From NCBI GenBank assembly GCA_038251625.1, contig JBBSBE010000005.1, forward strand, positions 1 to 64,000: a stretch of DNA of 64,000 bases, read 5' to 3'. The position numbers and the translations under genes were made by a program. Source of the stretch: JBBQXK01 sp038251625. GTDB taxonomy: Bacteria; Pseudomonadota; Alphaproteobacteria; Rhodobacterales; Rhodobacteraceae. The notes below the pieces were generated by a model that saw only the letters and a program-made list of their open reading frames with translations, was not told where the DNA came from and made no database searches. Numbering within the stretch: the first letter of the stretch is position 1; every line of letters begins with the position of its first letter. Below are positions 1 through 7,516 of this stretch, piece by piece.

Positions 1-151
1 GGACGTGGCTTTCCTCGCCCCCGATGCCCCCGCTGCCCGCGCGATGGCCCACGTGGCGCTGCGGCTGGATCTTGCCCCGCCCGCGCCTGCGCCAAAGCCC
101 GAACCCATCGCCCCCGGATCTGATCCCGCAAAGCCGCCGAAGCTGCGCTAG
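1..151 (+). CDS. 3' end of an unrecognised gene (partial)
   Basis: Reading from base 2 gives 49 codons ending at the TAG at 149-151; the 5' part lies outside the window. The visible tail is alanine- and proline-rich with a lysine/arginine end, typical of a disordered C-terminus, and carries no motif I can assign. Codon usage is GC-rich at third positions like its neighbours, which supports it being coding. It lies upstream of rplM on the same strand, but the promoter-like region after it suggests rplM has its own transcription start. Function unknown. Confidence 0.6.
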   Translation, partial: DVAFLAPDAPAARAMAHVALRLDLAPPAPAPKPEPIAPGSDPAKPPKLR

Positions 152-158
152 AAAATGG

Positions 159-172
159 GGTATTATAATACC
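159..172. promoter_or_regulatory. Perfect 14-bp AT-rich palindrome upstream of rplM
   Basis: GGTATTATAATACC at 159-172 is perfectly self-complementary. It lies just upstream of the first candidate rplM promoter, in an AT-rich pocket of a GC-rich chromosome. It could be an operator or part of the end of the upstream transcript; it has no loop and only a short T stretch after it, so an operator is the better guess. Confidence 0.35.
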
Positions 173-176
173 TGTT

Positions 177-249
177 TTGTAACGTACTGAAACTAAACAT
201 ATTATGTGGGCTTGCCGCACTTGACGGCGCAACTGATCCGCCGCATACA
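177..249 (+). promoter_or_regulatory. Tandem candidate promoters for rplM-rpsI
   Basis: Two sigma-70-like promoters can be read with ideal spacing. P1 has -35 TTGTAA at 177-182, a 17-base spacer and -10 TATTAT at 200-205. P2 has -35 TTGACG at 221-226, a 17-base spacer and -10 CATACA at 244-249. P2 would leave a leader of about 50 nt before the rplM ATG at 305. Tandem promoters are common for ribosomal protein operons. Assigned by eye from hexamers. Confidence 0.45.
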
Positions 250-304
250 CCGCCATCGTAAAGACCGGGGGCCCGCCTCCGCGACCCAACGCATGGACCG
301 CAAG

Positions 305-769
305 ATGAAAACCTTTACCGCAACGCCTGCGGATATCCAGAAGAAGTGGATCCTGATCGACGCCGAAGGCATCGTTCTGGGCCGCCTCGCCACCATCGTG
401 GCCAATATCCTGCGCGGCAAGAACAAGCCGACCTTCACGCCGCACATGGACATGGGCGACAACGTGATCGTCATCAACGCAGACAAGGTGCAGATGACGG
501 GCAACAAGCGCGAAGACAAGCGCTACTACTGGCACACCGGCTATCCGGGCGGGATCAAGTTCCGCACCGCGCGTCAGGTGCTGGAAGGCAACCACCCCGA
601 GCGCGTGGTGGAAAAGGCCGTCGAGCGGATGATCACCCGCAACCGTCTGGGTCGCCAGCAGATGACCAATCTGCGCATCTACGCCGGCGCCGAGCATCCG
701 CATGAGGCGCAGCAGCCTGTCGTTCTCGACCTCGCGTCGATGAACCCGAAAAACACCCGGAGCGCGTGA
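305..769 (+). CDS. rplM: 50S ribosomal protein L13
   Basis: The 154-residue product has the normal length and sequence of bacterial L13, a 23S rRNA-binding protein of the large subunit. The start is set at the ATG encoding MKTFTATPAD, the usual alphaproteobacterial N-terminus; an earlier in-frame ATG at 293 and a longer extension to 206 have no family support. The conserved core (WILIDAEG near residue 13, GRLAT, GDNVIVINA) is clear. The stop overlaps the start region of rpsI (GTGA at 766-769), so the two genes are one transcriptional and probably translationally coupled unit. Confidence 0.97.
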   Translation: MKTFTATPADIQKKWILIDAEGIVLGRLATIVANILRGKNKPTFTPHMDMGDNVIVINADKVQMTGNKREDKRYYWHTGYPGGIKFRTARQVLEGNHPERVVEKAVERMITRNRLGRQQMTNLRIYAGAEHPHEAQQPVVLDLASMNPKNTRSA

Positions 770-771
770 GC

Positions 772-1266
772 ATGGCCGATATCAAGACACTCGACGATCT
801 GAAATCCGCCGTCGAAGGCACCCCCGCCGCCGCCCCCGTGGTGGTGGAACTGGCGCCCCGCACCCCGCAGCGCGATACGCTTGGCCGGTCCTATGCAACC
901 GGCAAGCGCAAGAACGCGGTCGCCCGCGTCTGGATCAAGCCCGGTTCGGGCAAAGTGGTGGTGAACGGCAAGACGATGGGCGATTACTTCGCCCGTCCCG
1001 TTCTGCAGATGATTCTGCGCCAGCCTTTCACCGTGGCGGGCGTCGAGGGCCAGTTCGACGTGATGGCGACGGTTGCGGGCGGCGGGCTTTCGGGCCAGGC
1101 CGGTGCCGTGAAGCACGGCATCTCCAAGGCCCTGCAGCTTTATGAGCCCTCGCTTCGCGGTGCGCTGAAGGCCGCAGGCTTCCTGACCCGCGACAGCCGC
1201 GTGGTGGAACGCAAGAAGTACGGCAAGGCCAAGGCCCGCCGGTCCTTCCAGTTCTCCAAGCGCTGA
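772..1266 (+). CDS. rpsI: 30S ribosomal protein S9
   Basis: Encodes 164 residues. The C-terminal 130 are canonical S9, ending in the basic SFQFSKR tail that reaches the P-site tRNA. The N-terminal extension of about 35 residues is typical of alphaproteobacterial S9. Start chosen at the ATG at 772 (MADIKTLDD); a GTG at 766 overlapping the rplM stop is possible and would add two residues. It follows rplM directly and is followed by a strong hairpin terminator, so the operon is just these two genes. Confidence 0.97.
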   Translation: MADIKTLDDLKSAVEGTPAAAPVVVELAPRTPQRDTLGRSYATGKRKNAVARVWIKPGSGKVVVNGKTMGDYFARPVLQMILRQPFTVAGVEGQFDVMATVAGGGLSGQAGAVKHGISKALQLYEPSLRGALKAAGFLTRDSRVVERKKYGKAKARRSFQFSKR

Positions 1267-1283
1267 TCGTTTCTACAGTGTGA

Positions 1284-1311
1284 AAAAGGCCCGCAGCGAT
1301 GCGGGCCTTTT
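1284..1311 (+). terminator. Rho-independent terminator of rplM-rpsI
   Basis: A 12-bp stem (AAAAGGCCCGCA at 1284-1295 with TGCGGGCCTTTT at 1300-1311) closes on a GCGA tetraloop of the stable GNRA class. The T run is inside the 3' arm. It begins 18 bases after the rpsI stop. Confidence 0.85.
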
Positions 1312-1378
1312 GCGTTTAAGGGCACAGAAAGACTGGCATGAAGGACAGACCGGACGTCGGACAGACTTGCCCGTGAAA

Positions 1379-1603
1379 TCAGTCGCGCCAGAAAGGTTTT
1401 GCTGCCTCGTCAGCCGCCGCGATCGGATCAAGGCCTATGTCGCGTAGCAGGTGGTCATCCAGCCGCCGCAACCCCTTGCGCGTCAGCCGGCGCATTTCCC
1501 AGCGCAGCACGATGCGCACGATCTGCATCAGTATCGCCGACACGGGCGGCAATACGGCGCCATCCAAGGATGTATCAGAGGGGATTTGGCGCATTGTAGG
1601 CAT
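1379..1603 (-). CDS. DUF1127 (YjiS-like) small protein
   Basis: Encodes 74 residues from the ATG at 1603, which has GGAG seven bases upstream; a longer reading to 1636 has no such site. The C-terminal half carries the DUF1127 signature, an arginine-rich helix followed by RRLDDHLLRDIGL. In Rhodobacter and Agrobacterium, DUF1127 proteins are small, basic and stress-linked, and some bind RNA (the CcaF1 type); that is family knowledge. It is divergent from the MocR gene and shares its operator region, so it is a likely target of that regulator. Confidence 0.85.
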   Translation of the reverse strand: MPTMRQIPSDTSLDGAVLPPVSAILMQIVRIVLRWEMRRLTRKGLRRLDDHLLRDIGLDPIAAADEAAKPFWRD

Positions 1604-1615
1604 GGCGGACTCCAA

Positions 1616-1702
1616 TTGTATTGATACAAGTTGCAAAACTTATCATGCACAGATACAATATCGAAGTATGGCCGGAAAGGCTCTATCTTGTAATGAATAC
1701 AA
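1616..1702. promoter_or_regulatory. Operator array and mocR promoter between DUF1127 and MocR genes
   Basis: Five TTGTA/TACAA half-sites lie within 87 bases. They form an inverted repeat TTGTAT-N2-ATACAA at 1616-1629, a single ATACAA at 1653-1658, and TTGTA-N5-TACAA at 1688-1702 that covers the MocR start codon. A good promoter for the MocR gene overlaps them: -35 TTGCAA at 1631-1636, 17-base spacer, -10 TACAAT at 1654-1659. MocR regulators usually bind repeated half-sites in divergent intergenic regions, so autoregulation and control of the DUF1127 gene are inferred. Confidence 0.55.
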
Positions 1703-3087
1703 TTTCGGAGCTTCTTCTGCCTGTGGGCGACGGCCCAAAGTACCTGCTGCTTGCTCAGGCCCTGCGTCAGGATATTCGCAGTGGCGCCAGACCAGCGGGC
1801 GACCGGCTGCCCACGGTGCGCGATCTGGCGTGGCGTCTGAAGGTAACGCCGGGAACCGTCGCGCGGGCCTATGCGGTCCTGACGGAAGAAGGATTGCTTC
1901 ACGCCACCGTAGGGCGCGGCACTTTTGTCGCAAAACAGACGCAGGATACAACCCTGCCGACCTATGACGAACCGGATACGTCTCCTGGTGCGGGCCTGCT
2001 GGACATGCGCTCACCGCATCTGCCCGAGGTGGGACAGAGCGGCGCCATTTCCACGGCCCTGCGTCGCATGTCCGATGCCGTGGGGCGAAACTGGATCGAC
2101 TACACCACCCAGACGGGGGAGGCACCGCTGCGCGCCGCCGTCTGTGACTGGCTTTCTGCCCGCCCTTTGGGGCCCCTGTCGCCCGACGACGTGATGCTGG
2201 CGCAAGGGGGGCAGAACGCGCTGCGGCTGGTGCTCGATACGTGCCTGTCGGGCGACCGACCGGTGATCTTGCTGGAAGAATTGGCATATCCCGGTTTCCG
2301 TTACGCCGCAAAACTCGCCCGTGCCGAAGTGGTGGGGGTCGAGATGGATGCCGAAGGGATGCGCCCCGATGCGCTTGAGGCAGCCTGCCTGCGCCACGCC
2401 CCGCAGGTCATTTGCCTCGCGCCCGAGGCGCAGAACCCGACGGCGGCGCATATGTCGCTCCCGCGGCGCACGGCGATCATTGCCATCGCACGCCGCTACG
2501 ACGTGCAGATCATCGAAGACGAATGCTATCTTGCCTATCCCGGCACATCGCCCAGCTTGCGGTCGATGGCGCCCGAGCTTGTCTGGTACGTGGGAAGCCT
2601 TTCGAAATCCGTGTCGGCCGCGCTGCGCTTTGGATACGCGATTTGCCCGCCGGGGAAGGGCGAGGCGGCGCGGATGGTGGCCCAGCACACCGGTTTTGCA
2701 CTTCCCTTGCCGCTGTCTGCCCTTTGCCTCGACCTGTTCGAGACGGGCGAAGCCGCGCGCCTGCGCGACCGGGCCCAGGCCGAGATGTCGGCCCGGCTGG
2801 ACATCATGGTGGCGGCGCTCGGCGATTTTGATATGCGCTGGCAACCCGGGATCGCGTTTGTGTGGCTGCGGCTTCCGGCAGGCTGGCGCGCGTCGAATTT
2901 CACCCGCATGGCGGAAGAGGCTGGCGTGCTTTTGCGCCCTGCCGATCTTTATGCGCTGAACCAAGGCCGGGTGCCGCGGGCCGTGCGGCTGGCGGTACCG
3001 GCGCATGTGCCGCTCGGCGATCTTCGGGCGGGTCTTGCGGCGATACAGCGCCTTCTCCCGCGCGCGCCCGCCGACATGGCCGTATGA
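1693..3087 (+). CDS. MocR-type GntR regulator with PLP aminotransferase-like domain
   Basis: Encodes 464 residues from the ATG at 1693. The N-terminal 75 residues are a GntR winged helix (DRLPTVRDLAWRLKVTPGTV then GRGTF). Residues of about 100-455 are a fold-type I aminotransferase domain with the PLP-binding lysine in SLSKS (about K305) and the aspartate of IIEDE. Such proteins sense PLP or PLP-amine adducts and act as regulators rather than enzymes. Likely targets are itself and the divergent DUF1127 gene. The effector cannot be told from sequence. Confidence 0.9.
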   Translation: MNTISELLLPVGDGPKYLLLAQALRQDIRSGARPAGDRLPTVRDLAWRLKVTPGTVARAYAVLTEEGLLHATVGRGTFVAKQTQDTTLPTYDEPDTSPGAGLLDMRSPHLPEVGQSGAISTALRRMSDAVGRNWIDYTTQTGEAPLRAAVCDWLSARPLGPLSPDDVMLAQGGQNALRLVLDTCLSGDRPVILLEELAYPGFRYAAKLARAEVVGVEMDAEGMRPDALEAACLRHAPQVICLAPEAQNPTAAHMSLPRRTAIIAIARRYDVQIIEDECYLAYPGTSPSLRSMAPELVWYVGSLSKSVSAALRFGYAICPPGKGEAARMVAQHTGFALPLPLSALCLDLFETGEAARLRDRAQAEMSARLDIMVAALGDFDMRWQPGIAFVWLRLPAGWRASNFTRMAEEAGVLLRPADLYALNQGRVPRAVRLAVPAHVPLGDLRAGLAAIQRLLPRAPADMAV

Positions 3088-3263
3088 TGCTGATTGCGGC
3101 AAGATTGGGGCAAGCTACCTTGTCCCGCCATATTCCCGACACAGTCTGTGGCCGGCCTGCCAGATTTTCTTTGCCTTATTGCCCTATTGTCTGGCCGTTG
3201 TTGACGCAGGCCAACCTGATCCTCAATTGTTTCCAGATCGAGCAAAAAAATGGACCCGAAAAA

Positions 3264-3521
3264 ATGGGCTATCACGCAGGCTTTCACGCACCCCACGGGG
3301 GCGCGGACTTTCTTGGTTTTCGCAAGACCCGCAGCGGCGGCACAGAGGTTGTCTATGATGACGGCGTCAGTCGCCGCATGGTTTGGCGCGTCGAGGGTCG
3401 TGCAGATGAGGCGCGGCTTGTCGATGCTCTCTCTCTTGCCGTCGGGGCGCTCAAGGTCGTGCCTGCGCTGATGCACGAGTTGAAAAAGCGCGCCATCGCG
3501 GTTGAACGCGTCACCGGCTGA
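3264..3521 (+). CDS. Small hypothetical protein
   Basis: An open frame from the ATG at 3264 gives 85 residues with a glycine/histidine-rich start and a helical, charged C-terminal half (DEARLVDALSLAVGAL then HELKKRAIAVERV). I recognise no domain. It sits alone between the MocR gene and the ABC transporter operon, and the upstream 170 bases are relatively AT-rich, as a promoter region would be. Competing frames on both strands are shorter or low-quality. Real but unassigned at best. Confidence 0.4.
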   Translation: MGYHAGFHAPHGGADFLGFRKTRSGGTEVVYDDGVSRRMVWRVEGRADEARLVDALSLAVGALKVVPALMHELKKRAIAVERVTG

Positions 3522-3635
3522 GACTGCCCGTAAATCAGGCATCTGTGCATCGGGCGGGCATTCCCGCGCGATGTCAGGCTTTTCAGCCCTGATTTTACAT
3601 GCCACAACTTCGTGCACGCCAGGTCAGGGGAACGA

Positions 3636-4541
3636 ATGGCACAGAAATCCGGATGGGCGCGCTTCTGGCGGTCCGAGGCGGGCAGCGGCGTGGCGATGGT
3701 CAGCCCGACGGCGATCTATGCCATCATCCTGCTGGCGATCCCGCTGGGCACGGTCATCCTGTTCTCCTTCTTCACGGACGGTCGCACCGCCACGGGCCTG
3801 CGCACGGTTCTGCCGCAGGTCACGCTTTCCAACTATGTCGAGGTCTGGACCAATCCGATCTATCAGGCGCTGATGATGCGGTCACTGACCGTGTCGATGT
3901 CGGTCACCTTCATCACGGTGCTTCTGGCCTACCCGATTGCGTATTTCGTCAGCTTCCACGTGTCGCCGTCGAAAAAGGCGCTGTGGCTGTTCCTGATTAC
4001 CATCCCGTTCTGGACTTCGTATCTGATCCGGGTGTTCCTGTGGAAAGTGATCCTTGGCTACAATGGTGTGATCAATTCGGGCCTGATGCAGCTTGGGATC
4101 ATCAGTGAGCCGTTGCAGGCCATCAATTACAACGTGCAGGCGATGATCCTGACGCTGGCGCATGCCTACGCGCCATTTGCGATCCTGCCGATCTTCGTTG
4201 CACTGGAAAAGATCGACCGCTCGCTTCTGGAGGCGGGCACTGATCTGGGCGAGTCGAAGTTCATGACGTTCCTGCGCGTCACCCTTCCGCTATCCATGGC
4301 GGGGGTCGTTGCGGCGGTGATGATCGTCTTCATCCCCGCGGTCGGTGACTATGTGACGCCGGACCTGATCGGCGGCGGCAAGATTCCGATGATCGCGAAC
4401 AACATCGAAGTCCAGATGCTGAAGCTGAACAACAAGGCGCTGGGGTCGGCGCTGGCCGTGTCTGCGATGACCATCGTGGCGGTGGTCACGCTGATCTTCC
4501 TCGCGCTCAACCGCCGCTTCCTGAAGGGAGAGGGGCGATGA
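3636..4541 (+). CDS. Spermidine/putrescine-type ABC transporter permease (PotB-like)
   Basis: The 301-residue membrane protein has about six transmembrane segments and the permease EAA loop (EAGTDLGESKFMTFLRVTLP, about residues 200-220) that docks on the ATPase. Start at 3636 follows AGGGGAAC; an upstream in-frame GTG at 3612 lacks a ribosome site. It is the first gene of a three-gene operon and overlaps the second permease by ATGA at 4538. The family imports polyamines or related cations such as opines. No periplasmic binding protein lies beside it. Confidence 0.9.
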   Translation: MAQKSGWARFWRSEAGSGVAMVSPTAIYAIILLAIPLGTVILFSFFTDGRTATGLRTVLPQVTLSNYVEVWTNPIYQALMMRSLTVSMSVTFITVLLAYPIAYFVSFHVSPSKKALWLFLITIPFWTSYLIRVFLWKVILGYNGVINSGLMQLGIISEPLQAINYNVQAMILTLAHAYAPFAILPIFVALEKIDRSLLEAGTDLGESKFMTFLRVTLPLSMAGVVAAVMIVFIPAVGDYVTPDLIGGGKIPMIANNIEVQMLKLNNKALGSALAVSAMTIVAVVTLIFLALNRRFLKGEGR

Positions 4542-5344
4542 AACTGCACCCCCTCGGCATCTATGCCATTGCCTATCTCATCTTCCTGTACGCCCCGATC
4601 ATACTGCTGCCGCTCTTTGCCTTCAACGACAGCACGGTGATCGCCTTCCCGCTGTCCGGCTTCACCACGGATTGGTTTGTCGAGATGTGGGACGACCCGC
4701 AGCTTTTCAAAGGATTGCGCAACTCTCTGATCGTCGCAGGCTCCACCGCGATCATCGCCACCTCCTTCGGCCTGTTCGCTGCCCGCGCCTCCACCCGGTT
4801 CCGGTTTCCGGGCAAGGCGGGGATCATGGGGCTGATCATGCTGCCCCTCGTGCTGCCGGAAATGATCGTCGCGATGTCGCTTCTGGTTTCGCTGCTGGCC
4901 ATCGGGGTGAAGCTGTCGATCATGACGGTGATCCTCGGGCATGTGCTGCTTTGTACACCTTTCGCCGTGGCGATCCTGTCTTCGGCGTTCCAGTCGCTCG
5001 ACAAATCCCTGGAAGAGGCGGCCTACGATCTTGGCGAAAGCCCGGCCTCGACATTCCGGCTGATCATCCTGCCGCTTGTCATGCCCGGGATCGTATCGTC
5101 GCTGCTGATCTGCTTCACGATCAGCCTTGACGAATTCATCGTGGCCTATTTCCTCGCCGGCACCGAAACGGTGCTGTCGGTCTATATCTACGGCCAGTTC
5201 CGCTTTCCCTCGAACGTGCCGAAGGTGCTGGCGCTTGGCACCATCCTCGTCTGCGTGTCGATCTGCCTTCTGGCAACGGCCGAATATTTCCGCCGCCGGG
5301 GTATTGCCCGCACCGGCGCCAAGGATACCGGAGGCTTCCTGTGA
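4538..5344 (+). CDS. Spermidine/putrescine-type ABC transporter permease (PotC-like)
   Basis: The 268-residue second permease has about six hydrophobic segments and an EAA loop (EEAAYDLGESPASTFRLIILP near residues 165-185). PotC-family features include the SLDEFIVAYFLAG stretch towards the C-terminus. Its ATG overlaps the stop of the first permease and its own stop overlaps the GTG of the ATPase gene, so the three proteins are translationally coupled and form one inner-membrane importer. Confidence 0.92.
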   Translation: MKLHPLGIYAIAYLIFLYAPIILLPLFAFNDSTVIAFPLSGFTTDWFVEMWDDPQLFKGLRNSLIVAGSTAIIATSFGLFAARASTRFRFPGKAGIMGLIMLPLVLPEMIVAMSLLVSLLAIGVKLSIMTVILGHVLLCTPFAVAILSSAFQSLDKSLEEAAYDLGESPASTFRLIILPLVMPGIVSSLLICFTISLDEFIVAYFLAGTETVLSVYIYGQFRFPSNVPKVLALGTILVCVSICLLATAEYFRRRGIARTGAKDTGGFL

Positions 5345-6435
5345 CCGACCGCCCCACCATGATCGCGTTCCAGGACGTGCACAAATACTACGGCGATTAC
5401 CACGCGCTGCGCGGCATCACCGCGACCATCCGCGCGGGCGAGTTCTTCTCGCTCCTCGGGCCATCGGGCTGCGGCAAGACCACGCTTTTGCGCACCATCG
5501 CGGGGTTCGAGGACATCTCCTCGGGTGCCGTGATGATTGACGGCAAGAACATGGAGGATGTGCCCGCAAACCAGCGCCCCACCAACATGGTCTTTCAGTC
5601 CTACGCCATCTTCCCGCACCTTACGGTCGAACAGAACGTGGGCTTCGGCCTGCGCCGCGATCCCCGCCCACGTGCCGCGAAGGACCGAGCGGTGGCCGAG
5701 GCGCTGGAAATGGTGGGCCTCAAGGGCTTTGGGGGCCGCGCCGCGCATGCGCTGTCCGGCGGCCAGCGGCAGCGCGTGGCACTGGCCCGCGCGCTGATCC
5801 TGAAACCCAAGGTCCTGCTTCTGGACGAGCCGTTGTCCGCGCTTGACAAGAAGATGCGCGAAAACATGCAGCTGGAGCTTATCAAGCTGCAGCGTCAGGT
5901 CGGCATCACCTTCATTCTTGTGACGCATGACCAGGAAGAAGCGCTGGTGATGTCGGACCGCATCGCCGTGATGTTCGACGGCGAGATTGCGCAACTTGCC
6001 GATCCCGAAACGCTCTACCGCCGCCCCAACTCGAAGAAGGTTGCCGATTTTATCGGCACGATGAACTTCCTGCCCGCTAGGATCCTGTCCGAAAGCGGTG
6101 GCCGTGTGGAGGTCGAGGCGCAGGGCTTTGGCGCCATGAGCCTTGATGCCGATCAATGCATGGGCACCGCCGGGTCGGCTGAAACCTCTGTCGGATTCCG
6201 CCCGGAGACGCTGACAATCCTTTTTGAAGGCCAGACCACTACCGACCGCGAAAGCATGGCGACGGTCGAGGAGGTCGTCTATTACGGCGACATGACCTAT
6301 TATGACGTCCGCCTCGACGGCACCGATACGCCCCTGCGCATCTCGATGCGCAACGTCTTTGGCCGCCCCGTGCTTGATATCGGCACCCACACCCGCGTCG
6401 CGTGGAGCCCCGGCGCGCTCGTGCTCTTCCGCTGA
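5341..6435 (+). CDS. Spermidine/putrescine-type ABC transporter ATP-binding protein (PotA-like)
   Basis: The 364-residue ATPase has Walker A GPSGCGKT at 40-47, Q-loop at FQSYA (85-89), signature LSGGQ at 138-142, Walker B LLLDEP at 159-164 and the switch histidine in THDQ (H196). A C-terminal TOBE-like domain of about 120 residues follows, as in PotA. Start is the GTG at 5341 overlapping the upstream stop (GTGA); an internal ATG at 5359 is the alternative. It energises the two permeases encoded just before it. Exact substrate is open. Confidence 0.93.
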   Translation: MTDRPTMIAFQDVHKYYGDYHALRGITATIRAGEFFSLLGPSGCGKTTLLRTIAGFEDISSGAVMIDGKNMEDVPANQRPTNMVFQSYAIFPHLTVEQNVGFGLRRDPRPRAAKDRAVAEALEMVGLKGFGGRAAHALSGGQRQRVALARALILKPKVLLLDEPLSALDKKMRENMQLELIKLQRQVGITFILVTHDQEEALVMSDRIAVMFDGEIAQLADPETLYRRPNSKKVADFIGTMNFLPARILSESGGRVEVEAQGFGAMSLDADQCMGTAGSAETSVGFRPETLTILFEGQTTTDRESMATVEEVVYYGDMTYYDVRLDGTDTPLRISMRNVFGRPVLDIGTHTRVAWSPGALVLFR

Positions 6436-6470
6436 TCCGCCACTCCGGACAGTAAACTGAAGGCGCGTTT

Positions 6471-6492
6471 CCTGCCCGCACACACGGGCAGG
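6471..6492 (+). terminator. Possible hairpin terminator after the ABC operon
   Basis: CCTGCCCG at 6471-6478 pairs with CGGGCAGG at 6485-6492 around a six-base loop, 35 bases after the ATPase stop. There is no T tract, so it may stabilise the transcript end rather than terminate by itself. Confidence 0.35.
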
Positions 6493-6529
6493 GCTGGACA
6501 ATCCGCGCGCGCCGCGCGAAGCCTCGGCG

Positions 6530-7414
6530 ATGACCGCCCAACGCCCCCTTGCTGCCTGTCTCTGGATGTCAGGCTCGATCGTTGCCTTCACCGGCATGGC
6601 GCTCGGCGGACGCGAACTGAAGGGCCTGCACGACACGTTCGAGATCATGACGGCACGGTCGCTGGTTGGCCTTGTCGTGCTGCTCTGCGTGGCATTCGCG
6701 ACCGGACGACTGGGCGAGATCAAGACCGACCGCCTTGGCCAGCACGCCTTGCGCAACATCTGCCACTTCACGGGCCAGAACCTTTGGTTCTGGGCGCTGA
6801 CGGTGATTCCGCTGGCGCAGGTCTTCGCGCTTGAATTCACCATGCCGCTCTGGGTGATCCTGCTCGCCACGGTCTTTTTGGGTGAACGCCTCACGCGGTT
6901 GCGGGTCGTGGCGGCGGCGCTTGGCTTTGCCGGCATCCTGATCGTCGCACGGCCCGATTTTGCCGCGCTCGATCCCGGCGTGCTGGCTGCCGCCACCTCG
7001 GCTGTCTTCTTTGCGCTGACCACGATCTTCACCAAGGCACTCACACGCCACGAAAGCCCGATCTCGATCCTCTTCTGGCTGGCGCTGATGCAGCTTTGCT
7101 TCGGGATTGTAACAGCAGGATACGATGGAAATGTCGCGTGGCCGACCCTTGCCACCGCACCCTGGTTGATCCTGATCGGCCTTTGCGGCCTTCTGGCGCA
7201 TTTCTGCATCGCCACCGCGCTGTCGCTGGCCCCGGCGAGCACTGTTGTCCCGGTCGATTTCGCACGCCTGCCGGTGATTGCCCTCGTCGCCTGGTGGGCC
7301 TACGGCGAGGCGGTGGAACCCACGCTTTACCTTGGCGCGGCGCTTATCTTCGCGGGGATCCTCTTGAATCTGCGCGCTGCCCGCCATGCGCCTTTGCCAC
7401 AGCCCGCTGCGTAA
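6530..7414 (+). CDS. DMT/EamA-family transporter
   Basis: The 294-residue protein is almost wholly hydrophobic, with about ten predicted transmembrane helices in two EamA repeats (roughly residues 10-140 and 150-285). The repeat ends with the usual short polar turn after helix 5 (ARPDFAAL). Family members export amino acids, nucleobases or S-adenosylmethionine; substrate cannot be assigned. Start at the ATG 6530. It follows the ABC operon by 94 bases and a hairpin, so it is probably separately transcribed. Confidence 0.88.
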   Translation: MTAQRPLAACLWMSGSIVAFTGMALGGRELKGLHDTFEIMTARSLVGLVVLLCVAFATGRLGEIKTDRLGQHALRNICHFTGQNLWFWALTVIPLAQVFALEFTMPLWVILLATVFLGERLTRLRVVAAALGFAGILIVARPDFAALDPGVLAAATSAVFFALTTIFTKALTRHESPISILFWLALMQLCFGIVTAGYDGNVAWPTLATAPWLILIGLCGLLAHFCIATALSLAPASTVVPVDFARLPVIALVAWWAYGEAVEPTLYLGAALIFAGILLNLRAARHAPLPQPAA

Positions 7415-7422
7415 CGATTCAG

Positions 7423-7490
7423 TGACGTCGCGTCATTGATTGACCGAATTTGCAACCCCTCGTAACGATTTTGTAAGCGCACGTTACTAT
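7423..7490 (+). promoter_or_regulatory. Upstream region of the FadL-like gene with two inverted repeats
   Basis: TGACG-TCG-CGTCA (7423-7435) is a compact inverted repeat just after the transporter stop. GTAACG at 7462-7467 and CGTTAC at 7482-7487 form a second, spaced one. A plausible -10, TACTAT at 7485-7490, overlaps the latter and is followed about 10 bases later by the GGGGAGGA ribosome site of the porin gene. The arrangement suggests a regulated promoter; no regulator is identified. Confidence 0.35.
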
Positions 7491-7516
7491 AGGCTGGCGC
7501 GAGGGGAGGACTGACA

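Noticed and set aside
206..304. N-terminal extension of L13
   Set aside because: No similarity to L13 and no ribosome site; it overlaps the promoter hexamers.
5188..7242. 684-codon open frame on the minus strand
   Set aside because: It is antisense to the ABC permease, ATPase and DMT genes, which have clear motifs. Long antisense frames arise from the GC-biased third positions; its own sequence has no domain.
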